Of a stretch of 11,958 nucleotides of DNA, positions 5,997 through 11,139 are shown piece by piece. The notes beneath the pieces are model-generated. The model did not search any database. It saw only the letters and a list, made by a program, of their open reading frames with translations, and had not been told where the DNA came from. Source of the DNA: Methylorubrum extorquens (GTDB lineage: Bacteria; Pseudomonadota; Alphaproteobacteria; Rhizobiales; Beijerinckiaceae); the NCBI GenBank assembly GCA_019695455.1, contig JAEUAC010000425.1, positions 1 through 11,958 of the forward strand, in the 5' to 3' direction. How positions within the stretch are numbered: position 1 is the stretch's first letter; each line of letters begins with the position of its first letter. The translations under genes were made by a program, and so were the position numbers.

Positions 5997-6878
5997 GTGA
6001 CTGCGCCATCCGACGCCCGCCCCGCCTTCGTGACCGGCCTGTCGGCGCTCGCGGCCGACCACGACCTGATCTTCTGCGACGTCTGGGGCGTCCTGCACGA
6101 CGGCCTCACGGCCTTCCCGGAGGCGGGAGCCGCCCTGCGCCGGTTCCGGGAGGGCGGGGGGCGGGTCGTGCTCGTCTCGAACGCGCCGCGGCCGGCCCCG
6201 TCCGTCGTCGCCCAGCTCGACGATTACGGCGTTCCCAGAGAGGCTTACGACGATGTCGTGACGTCCGGCGACGTCACCCGCGCCCTCATCGCGGAGCAGG
6301 GACCCGGGCGCCTGTACCACCTCGGCCCGCCCCGCGACCTCGGCCTGTTCGAGGGGCTGGACTCGCCGCTCGTGCCCTTCGAGGAGGCGGACTTCGTGGT
6401 CTGCACCGGCCTCTTCGAGGACGAGAGCGAGACCGTCGACGATTACGGCGCCACCCTCCAGGCCATGAAGGCGCGCGACCTCTTCCTGATCTGCGCCAAT
6501 CCCGACATCGTCGTCGAGCGGGGAGACCGGCTGATCCTCTGCGCCGGCGCCCTGGCGGCCGCCTACGACGCGATCGGCGGCCGCACCGTCACGGGCGGCA
6601 AGCCCCACCGGCCGATCTACGAGGCGGCCCTGGCACGCGGCGCGGCCCTCCTCGGCCGCACGCCCGATCCGTCCCGGATCCTCGCCGTCGGCGACGCGAT
6701 CCGCACCGACATCGCCGGCGCACGCGATTTCGGCATCCACGCCCTCCTCGTCGCGCGCGGCATCCACGCGGCCGATTTCGGCTACCGCGAGGGACAGCTC
6801 GACTCCGCGCTCGGCCTCGCCTGGCTCGGCGACCAGTCGCACCAGCCGAACGCGGTCGCCCCCGCCCTCGTCTGGTAG
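5997..6878 (+). CDS. Class IIA HAD-superfamily hydrolase-like protein (TIGR01459 type)
   Basis: This 293-residue protein has the class IIA HAD fold, a Rossmann core with a large cap between motifs II and III. Motif I is FCDVWGVLHDG (26-36), with the nucleophile Asp28. Trp30 stands where phosphatases carry the acid/base Asp. Motif II is VSNAPR (Ser61), motif III is TGGKPH (Lys202), and motif IV is VGDAIRTD (Asp233, Asp238). It matches, from memory, an alphaproteobacterial and plant subgroup of unknown substrate related to NagD and phosphoglycolate phosphatases. The start is a GTG at 5997. No in-frame ATG upstream fits, and the 73-bp gap after the RatA-type gene could hold a promoter. The gene converges on cheZ with 4 nt between stop codons and no visible terminator. 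Confidence 0.88.
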   Translation: MTAPSDARPAFVTGLSALAADHDLIFCDVWGVLHDGLTAFPEAGAALRRFREGGGRVVLVSNAPRPAPSVVAQLDDYGVPREAYDDVVTSGDVTRALIAEQGPGRLYHLGPPRDLGLFEGLDSPLVPFEEADFVVCTGLFEDESETVDDYGATLQAMKARDLFLICANPDIVVERGDRLILCAGALAAAYDAIGGRTVTGGKPHRPIYEAALARGAALLGRTPDPSRILAVGDAIRTDIAGARDFGIHALLVARGIHAADFGYREGQLDSALGLAWLGDQSHQPNAVAPALVW

Positions 6879-6882
6879 CGCC

Positions 6883-7455
6883 TCAGGCGAAGATCTCGTC
6901 GACGGTTCCCTGGCTCGCCGCGTCGGCGCGCGGCCCCTCCACCAGCAGGATCTCGCTGCGGACGGCGTCCACCACCGTCCGGCGGCGCAGGACGCCGTCG
7001 CCGTCCGCGATCCGCACCGTGTCCACGAACCGGACGAGGCGCTCGGACAGGTCGTCGAGGGCCGCATGGACGCGGTCGAGCCGTTGTCCGGCGAGGTCCT
7101 GGAAGGAGCAGGCCTCGAGGATGGTGGTGACGCGCTCCGTGACCGTGGCGCGGAAATCCGCCTCCGGGCCGGCGAAGTCCAGGATCGATTCGGAGGCCGC
7201 GATGATGTCGTGCACGGCCCCTTCCGCCGTGAGGCGTACCGCCCGCAGGTCGTCCTGGACGGCCGGCAGCGTCTCGCCGCCGGTCGTGCCGGGCCGGAGC
7301 GCCGCGATCGCCTGCCGGAGACGCTCCACGTAGCGGGCGACCGCCTCGATCTCGCTGGCGACCGCGCCGAGCGTCGGGCCGGGACCGCGGCGATCGGCCT
7401 CCGTCAGCTCGAGGGGCGCGAGCTGCCGCCGCAGGGTCAGGCGAACGCGCCGCAT
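6883..7455 (-). CDS. cheZ: CheZ-type CheY-phosphate phosphatase
   Basis: This 190-residue, largely helical protein matches the CheZ family, which removes phosphate from CheY-P to end the signal to the flagellar motor. The key catalytic element is clear: CSFQDLAGQRL at 116-126, with Asp120 and Gln124 matching E. coli Asp143 and Gln147 in QDLTGQ. Long helices flank it (about 30-54 and 65-140), consistent with the dimeric four-helix bundle. The C-terminus, QGTVDEIFA, resembles the acidic-hydrophobic tail peptide by which CheZ grips CheY. The ATG at 7455 lies 19 bp inside the end of cheY, so the two are translationally coupled and interact. No other chemotaxis or flagellar gene is in the window. 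Many Alphaproteobacteria control CheY-P with phosphate-sink CheYs, so a CheZ here is informative. Confidence 0.85.
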   Translation of the reverse strand: MRRVRLTLRRQLAPLELTEADRRGPGPTLGAVASEIEAVARYVERLRQAIAALRPGTTGGETLPAVQDDLRAVRLTAEGAVHDIIAASESILDFAGPEADFRATVTERVTTILEACSFQDLAGQRLDRVHAALDDLSERLVRFVDTVRIADGDGVLRRRTVVDAVRSEILLVEGPRADAASQGTVDEIFA

Positions 7456-7826
7456 GTCGCTTCGATCTTGCTTCGGAGCGTCGCTGCGTTGAACGGCTTG
7501 ACGATGTAGTTGCTGGCCCCGGCCTTTCGGGCGGCCAGCACGTTGGCGGTGCTCGATTCCGCCGTGACCATGATGAAGGGCGTCTCGCAGAGCTCGGCGT
7601 CGGCCCGGATGTGGCCGAGGAGCTCGAAGCCCGTCATGGGCACCATGTTCCAGTCCGAGATGACCAGCCCGTGGCGGCGCGCCCGCAGCAGCTGCAGGGC
7701 GGATTCGCCGTCGGCCGCATCGTCGACGTCCTCGAAGCCGAGCTGCTTGAGGAGGTTGCGCAGGATGCGGACCATCGTCGGGAAGTCGTCCACGACGAGG
7801 ATGGGCATGCCCGGGTCGGACGCCAT
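7437..7826 (-). CDS. cheY: CheY-type single-domain response regulator
   Basis: This 129-residue receiver domain has no output domain. All phosphorylation residues are present: Asp13 and Asp14 (VVDDF) bind Mg2+, Asp58 (ISDWNM) is the phosphate acceptor, Thr88 (VTAES) is the switch residue, and Lys110 (IVKPF) is conserved, with Tyr107 as the rotating aromatic. Similarity to E. coli CheY is strong over VVDDFPTMVRILRNLLKQLG (11-30) and GASNYIVKPFNAATL (103-117). It probably carries signals from a CheA kinase to the flagellar motor or another target. The ATG at 7826 was used; Met7 is an alternative start. It is co-transcribed with cheZ, which begins inside its last codons. A weak promoter-like TTAACG lies on the minus strand at 7890-7885. 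Confidence 0.93.
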   Translation of the reverse strand: MASDPGMPILVVDDFPTMVRILRNLLKQLGFEDVDDAADGESALQLLRARRHGLVISDWNMVPMTGFELLGHIRADAELCETPFIMVTAESSTANVLAARKAGASNYIVKPFNAATLRSKIEATCGAFA

Positions 7827-7928
7827 GACGGGTTCTCGAGGTCTCGTGCGGACGCTTCGGCCTAGAGGAACGGGGTTGCCAGGGCGTTAAGCGGACGCCG
7901 GCGGCTCCTCCTTCCGCCGCCTGCGGCC

Positions 7929-7957
7929 TTGTATCCGGGGCCGTGCCGGTGTAGGGG
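7929..7957 (+). promoter_or_regulatory. Weak candidate promoter for rpsF-rpsR
   Basis: TTGTAT (7929-7934) is followed after 17 nt by TAGGGG (7952-7957). The -35 element is fair and the -10 element is poor. It is the most promoter-like patch in the spacer on this strand, but it could easily be wrong. Confidence 0.25.
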
Positions 7958-8057
7958 GCTCCCTCGCGTTTGCCTCGGCCGGGGGCTGAACGGACGGCCT
8001 TCCTCGCATCGTCGCTGGGTCTGGCAGGGTCTTCGGGCCCGTTGTCCCGTGTTCCCG

Positions 8058-8097
8058 CCTTCGAAGAACCGCTCGAGCCCTCCCGGCTCGAAGGGCT
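8058..8097 (+). promoter_or_regulatory. Leader segment with competing stems upstream of rpsF
   Basis: Three perfect pairings share bases and so exclude one another: CCTTCGA (8058-8064) with TCGAAGG (8088-8094); TCGAGCC (8073-8079) with GGCTCGA (8085-8091); and AGCCCT (8076-8081) with AGGGCT (8092-8097). Competing stems in an untranslated leader are the shape expected of an attenuator or protein-controlled switch. Short GC-rich complementarities are also common by chance here. Confidence 0.3.
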
Positions 8098-8120
8098 TGG
8101 CGCCGGGCGGCGCGCGACGA

Positions 8121-8144
8121 GCGGACGGGCATATGCCCGGCCGC
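8121..8144 (+). promoter_or_regulatory. Hairpin before the rpsF start (possible S6:S18 autoregulatory element)
   Basis: GCGG (8121-8124) pairs with CCGC (8141-8144), and CGGGC (8126-8130) pairs with GCCCG (8135-8139), closing a loop of AUAU, with one A/G mismatch (8125 and 8140) between the stems. The hairpin ends 19 nt before the rpsF ATG, just ahead of the Shine-Dalgarno region (AGGA at 8150-8153, AGGGG at 8156-8160). In many bacteria the S6:S18 complex binds an rpsF-leader hairpin containing a CCG element that mimics 16S rRNA. A CCG next to the mismatch (8141-8143) fits loosely, but I cannot confirm the motif. Confidence 0.4.
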
Positions 8145-8163
8145 CTTACAGGAACAGGGGCTC

Positions 8164-8580
8164 ATGCCACTCTACGAACACGTTTTCCTGGCGCGCCAGG
8201 ATGTGACCTCGCAGCAGGTCGAGGCCATGGTCGAGCAGTTCAAGACCGTGATCGAGGCCGGCGGCGGCGTCATCGCCAAGGCCGAGATGTGGGGCGTCAA
8301 GTCCCTCGCCTACCGGCTGAAGAAGAACCGCAAGGCGCATTTCACCCTGCTCGCGCTCGACACCCCGGCCGCGGCCGTGGCCGAGATGGAGCGGCAGATG
8401 CGTATCAACGAGGACATCCTCCGCTTCATGACCATCAAGGTCGAGGAGATCGAGGAAGGTCCGTCGACGATGATGCAGAAGCGCGACCGCGACGACCGCA
8501 AGGACCGCGAGCGCCGGCGTCGGGACGAGGAAGGTTACGGATACGGCGCGCCCCAGGGCGAAGCCGTCGAGGGAGTCTGA
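8164..8580 (+). CDS. rpsF: 30S ribosomal protein S6
   Basis: This 138-residue ribosomal protein binds the 16S rRNA central domain as a heterodimer with S18. The S6 fold spans about residues 1-95, with the opening MPLYEHVFLARQDVT, a central EMWGVKSLAYRLKKNRKAHF (41-60) and INEDILRFMTIKVE (81-94). A highly charged tail (about 105-127, rich in Arg, Lys and Asp) and a Gly/Tyr-containing end follow; such tails vary between lineages and are long in Alphaproteobacteria. rpsR starts 4 nt after the stop codon, so S6 and S18 are made from one message, matching their equal need. The leader upstream may carry their feedback control. Confidence 0.97.
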   Translation: MPLYEHVFLARQDVTSQQVEAMVEQFKTVIEAGGGVIAKAEMWGVKSLAYRLKKNRKAHFTLLALDTPAAAVAEMERQMRINEDILRFMTIKVEEIEEGPSTMMQKRDRDDRKDRERRRRDEEGYGYGAPQGEAVEGV

Positions 8581-8583
8581 GCC

Positions 8584-8853
8584 ATGGCGGCTATCGGTGG
8601 TGCGACGACGGGTGGAGCGGCCGGCGGCGGACGTCGTCCCTTCTTCCGCAGGCGGAAGACCTGCCCCTTCTCCGGCCCGAACGCGCCGAAGATCGACTAC
8701 AAGGACGTGAAGCTCCTGTCCCGCTACGTGTCGGAGCGCGGCAAGATCGTGCCGTCCCGCATCACGGCGGTCTCGGCCAAGAAGCAGCGCGAGCTCGCCC
8801 AGGCCATCAAGCGGGCCCGCTTCCTCGGCCTCCTGCCCTACGTCATCCAGTAG
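8584..8853 (+). CDS. rpsR: 30S ribosomal protein S18
   Basis: This 89-residue ribosomal protein is the partner of S6 on the 30S platform. The conserved core runs from RRPFFRRRKTCPFSG (17-31) through IDYKDVKLLSRYVSERGKI (37-55) to RITAVSAKKQRELAQAIKRARFLGLLPYV (59-87). The first 16 residues are a Gly/Ala/Thr-rich, probably disordered extension not found in the E. coli protein (75 residues). The gene begins 4 nt after rpsF. Its 3' side opens on a 135-nt spacer packed with hairpins before the DUF2232 gene, so ribosomal protein expression may be partly uncoupled from the downstream genes. Confidence 0.97.
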   Translation: MAAIGGATTGGAAGGGRRPFFRRRKTCPFSGPNAPKIDYKDVKLLSRYVSERGKIVPSRITAVSAKKQRELAQAIKRARFLGLLPYVIQ

Positions 8854-8870
8854 CCTGCAGTAGGCCTGCC

Positions 8871-8891
8871 GGAGCGGCGTTCCGCCGCTTC
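8871..8891 (+). terminator. Hairpin 1 downstream of rpsR
   Basis: GGAGCGGCG (8871-8879) pairs with CGCCGCTTC (8883-8891) around a 3-nt loop, giving nine pairs including one G-U. It starts 18 nt after the rpsR stop codon. No T-tract follows, so it may be a partial terminator or a 3'-end stabiliser for the rpsF-rpsR message. Confidence 0.45.
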
Positions 8892-8899
8892 GATATCGA

Positions 8900-8942
8900 C
8901 CGGACCGGGCGCCAGCGCCCGGTTCGCGCTGGGGCGGTCCGG
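8900..8942 (+). promoter_or_regulatory. Hairpin 2 with competing outer stem, between rpsR and DUF2232
   Basis: ACCGGGCG (8904-8911) pairs perfectly with CGCCCGGT (8916-8923) around the loop CCAG. An alternative outer stem, CCGGACC (8900-8906) with GGTCCGG (8936-8942), shares three bases with the first and can coexist only with a shortened inner stem. The two folds give the transcript a choice of structure, as in attenuators or processing sites. Confidence 0.4.
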
Positions 8943-8954
8943 CCGCCCCTAACC

Positions 8955-8972
8955 CCGCGGGCTCCTCCGCGG
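8955..8972 (+). promoter_or_regulatory. Hairpin 3 close to the DUF2232 start
   Basis: CCGCGG (8955-8960) can pair with a second CCGCGG (8967-8972) across the loop GCTCCT. It ends 16 nt before the ATG at 8989 and could influence ribosome access there. Confidence 0.3.
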
Positions 8973-8988
8973 CGGGACAGCGGGATCC

Positions 8989-9966
8989 ATGGCGTCACTC
9001 ATCCTCCTCGGCCTCGGTGCCGGCCTCGCGGCCGCCCTCCTCTTCGGGACGGTCGCCGTTGGCGCGCCCCTGGCCGTGATCCTCTGCTATCTCGCGCCGC
9101 TCCCGATCGTCATTGCGACGCTCGGCTGGCATCGGCAGGTCGGCCTTCTCGCCTGTTTCGTGGGCGCGTCCGCCCTCGCTCTCGCGCTGCGATCGAGCGC
9201 CGGCACAGCCTTCCTCTTCGGCCCCGCGCTCCCGGCCTGGCTCCTCGCGTGCCTCGTGCTCACGGGCCGTGCGCTCGCCGGGCCGGACGGCGTCGTGCGC
9301 ACGGCCTGGCTGGCACCCGGCGCCGTCCTCTTCGCGACCGGGCTCGCCGGAGCCTTCCTGGCCGTCGCGGCGGCCGTCGGCCTGGGTCAGGGCGACGCGA
9401 CGGACTTCGAGGCCGTCCTTCGCCGGGCGACGGTCGCCATCCTCTCCTCCGACATCGGCCTGGGCGGCCGGGTGTCCGGCGGAGAGCCGAATGCGGGGGC
9501 GAGCGCCACCTTCGTGAACCTGCTGGTGCTCGTCGCGCCTGCCGTGGCGGCGGCGGCCTTCGCGGTGGGGCTCGCCGCCAACCTCTGGCTCGGCGCCAAG
9601 ACGGCGGCGCTGTCGGGCCGCCTTCCCCGCCCCTGGTCGTCCCTTCCCGAGACGCAGATGCCCCGGATCGCCCTCGGCGTCGCCGGTTTCGCGATCGTGC
9701 TGTGTCTCCTGTCGGGCTGGCCGGCGATCCTCGGCCGCGCCCTCGCGGGCGGCCTCGCGATGGCCTTCGCGCTGGGCGGCCTCGCCCTCCTGCACGCCGC
9801 GACCCGCGGCCGTTCGGGGCGGGGCGCCATCCTGTTCATGACCTACGTGCTGACCCTGTTCTTCGGCGGCACCGTCCTGCCCATCCTCGCGCTCGCCGGC
9901 ATGGTCGACAGCGCGACGACCCTCCGGCGCCGGTTTCCGCCGCCGCCGCCCACCCCCCGACCCTGA
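8989..9966 (+). CDS. DUF2232 family multi-spanning membrane protein
   Basis: This 325-residue inner-membrane protein has about eight or nine predicted membrane segments, at roughly 4-22, 24-45, 50-68, 74-92, 108-130, 173-200, 225-243, 250-270 and 280-305. The region between about 131 and 172 is more polar and may form a loop. The C-terminus has MVDSATTLRRR (305-315), like the D...LRRR ending of the family, then a Pro-rich tail. DUF2232 proteins are uncharacterised, although a homologue (YybS) also lies beside rplI in Bacillus. Position between rpsR and rplI is the main support, along with topology. The ATG at 8989 has a modest GCGGGA upstream. rplI follows after 16 nt, which implies co-transcription. 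Confidence 0.85.
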   Translation: MASLILLGLGAGLAAALLFGTVAVGAPLAVILCYLAPLPIVIATLGWHRQVGLLACFVGASALALALRSSAGTAFLFGPALPAWLLACLVLTGRALAGPDGVVRTAWLAPGAVLFATGLAGAFLAVAAAVGLGQGDATDFEAVLRRATVAILSSDIGLGGRVSGGEPNAGASATFVNLLVLVAPAVAAAAFAVGLAANLWLGAKTAALSGRLPRPWSSLPETQMPRIALGVAGFAIVLCLLSGWPAILGRALAGGLAMAFALGGLALLHAATRGRSGRGAILFMTYVLTLFFGGTVLPILALAGMVDSATTLRRRFPPPPPTPRP

Positions 9967-9982
9967 TCGAAGGAGAAGACCC

Positions 9983-10549
9983 ATGGAAGTGATCCTGCTC
10001 GAACGCGTGGCCAAGCTCGGCCAGATGGGCGAGACCGTGCGCGTGAAGGACGGCTACGCCCGCAACTTCCTGCTGCCGCGCAACAAGGCCCTCCGCGCCA
10101 CCAAGGTGAACAAGGAGCATTTCGAGACGCAGCGCGTGCAGCTCGAGGCGCGCAACCTCGAGCGTCGCCAGGACGCCGAGAAGGTCGGCGAGACGCTCGA
10201 CGGCAAGACGTTCACGCTGATCCGTCAGGCCGGCGACACCGGCGTCCTGTACGGCTCGGTCTCCACCCGCGACCTCGCCGACGCCGTGACCGGCGAAGGC
10301 TTCTCGGCCTCGCGCGACCAGTTCGTGCTGAACACGCCCATCAAGACGCTGGGCCTGCACACGGTGCCCGTCCAGCTGCACCCGGAGGTGCAGGTCGGCG
10401 TGGTCGTGAACGTCGCCCGGTCGCCGGAAGAGGCCGAGCGTCAGGCGCGCGGCGAGAGCGTGCTCGAGCGCGAGGAGTTCAATCTCGACGATCTCGGCCT
10501 CGAGGTCGGCGCGGCGCTCGCCGAGGCCGGCGACCGCGTCGAGCTCTGA
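9983..10549 (+). CDS. rplI: 50S ribosomal protein L9
   Basis: This 188-residue ribosomal protein binds 23S rRNA near the L1 stalk base and helps maintain frame fidelity. The N-terminal rRNA-binding domain carries the signature VAKLGQMGETVRVKDGYARN with NFLLPRNKAL (9-37). A charged connecting helix (about 43-70) leads to the C-terminal domain (about 72-147), which includes KTFTLIRQAGDTGVLYGSVS. An acidic extension of about 40 residues (149-188) goes beyond E. coli L9 (149 residues) and is usual in Alphaproteobacteria. The start is firm: AGGAG (9971-9975) lies 7 nt before the ATG. It follows DUF2232 closely and ends just before a strong stem-loop. Confidence 0.97.
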   Translation: MEVILLERVAKLGQMGETVRVKDGYARNFLLPRNKALRATKVNKEHFETQRVQLEARNLERRQDAEKVGETLDGKTFTLIRQAGDTGVLYGSVSTRDLADAVTGEGFSASRDQFVLNTPIKTLGLHTVPVQLHPEVQVGVVVNVARSPEEAERQARGESVLEREEFNLDDLGLEVGAALAEAGDRVEL

Positions 10550-10556
10550 TCGAAAC

Positions 10557-10582
10557 GGGACGCCGCGGTCTCGCGGCGTCCC
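10557..10582. terminator. Stem-loop terminator between convergent rplI and small secreted gene
   Basis: GGGACGCCGCG (10557-10567) pairs perfectly over 11 bp with CGCGGCGTCCC (10572-10582) around the loop GTCT. The left arm begins 8 nt after the rplI stop codon. The right arm directly abuts the stop codon of the minus-strand gene (10583-10585). On the minus strand a short GTTTC follows, so it should work better for that transcript, but the symmetrical stem could serve both genes. Confidence 0.75.
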
Positions 10583-10912
10583 TCAATCCGGCCGGCCTTC
10601 GCCGTAGTTGCGTTCGCGGCAGCGATAGCCCGCGAAACAGGCCCGGTCGTCCCGCGTCTCGACCGTGATCGGGCCGGTGAGGAGATCGCGCTCGCAGAAC
10701 TGCTGGTCGCGCACCAGCCGGTCGTAGCCGTAGGGACCCGTCCGCACGACGAGCGCGCCGCGCCTGGCGACCAGCGCTCCCAGCTCCGAGCAGGTGAAGT
10801 CCGACGCCCGGACGCGGTCCGTCGGCTCGTTGGCCGGCAACGGCTGTGCCTCGGCCGAGCCGGCTGCAGCCAGGACCAGAGCGAGAAGCGCGACGGGGGC
10901 GGAGCGACGCAT
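10583..10912 (-). CDS. Small secreted four-cysteine protein of unknown function
   Basis: This 109-residue protein has a convincing signal peptide: MRRSAPVALLALVLAAAG leads to AEA, with cleavage before Gln23. The mature part of about 87 residues holds exactly four cysteines (41, 73, 92, 98), which suits two disulfides in the periplasm. It also has GALVVRTGPYGYDRLVRDQQFC (52-73) and a basic, aromatic end, CFAGYRCRERNYG. I recognise no named domain; similar small exported proteins occur in Methylobacterium and relatives, from memory. The ATG at 10912 was chosen because it starts the signal peptide; a frame reaching 11008 adds a charged leader ahead of it. A loose EcfG-like pattern (GGAAC at 10971-10967, TT 19 nt later) lies upstream but lacks the CGTT core. 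It is convergent with rplI and divergent from dnaB. Confidence 0.75.
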   Translation of the reverse strand: MRRSAPVALLALVLAAAGSAEAQPLPANEPTDRVRASDFTCSELGALVARRGALVVRTGPYGYDRLVRDQQFCERDLLTGPITVETRDDRACFAGYRCRERNYGEGRPD

Positions 10913-10951
10913 GCCCGTGTCTTGGCCCGAAGCCGATCGTCTCGCAAGGGC

Positions 10952-10980
10952 TTCGCGCGCGTCGTCGTTCCTGCTATGTT
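10952..10980 (+). promoter_or_regulatory. Candidate promoter for dnaB
   Basis: TATGTT (10975-10980), inside GCTATGTT, is a good alphaproteobacterial -10 element. A weak -35, TTCGCG (10952-10957), lies 17 nt upstream. The implied leader to the dnaB ATG is about 150 nt, which is long, so another promoter nearer the gene is possible. Confidence 0.35.
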
Positions 10981-11139
10981 CGCCGAGACTCGGGGCCGTC
11001 ACGCGCACGTCACGTTTCGCGACCGGCGTCGAGTCCGGCCTGTTGAGGGTCGTGGGAAACGGGGAGTGAGGCTTTCCGGAGCCTGTGCCCGGGACCGAAT
11101 CGACGCATCGGGATCGCCCCTTCGCCGCCGCCGGACACG

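Larger units (their letters stand above)
7827..8163. other. Divergent regulatory region between cheY and rpsF
   Basis: This 337-bp spacer contains no convincing gene. It must hold the promoters of cheY (leftward) and of rpsF (rightward). Visible structures are a 6-bp stem at 7899-7919, several mutually exclusive stems at 8058-8097 and a strong hairpin at 8121-8144 close to the rpsF start. The long leader implied by the promoter candidate near 7929-7957 would be about 200 nt, ample for RNA-based control of the ribosomal genes. Confidence 0.6.

Noticed and set aside
5832..7067. 411-codon minus-strand frame across the HAD gene and cheZ
   Set aside because: It overlaps two well-supported genes and shows no motif of its own.
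7929..9992. 687-codon plus-strand frame spanning rpsF to DUF2232
   Set aside because: It crosses four real genes out of frame, and its translation is low-complexity Arg/Pro/Gly sequence.
8995..10014. 339-codon minus-strand frame opposite DUF2232
   Set aside because: The plus-strand reading has membrane segments and good linkage to rplI, while the antisense reading is hydrophilic shadow sequence.
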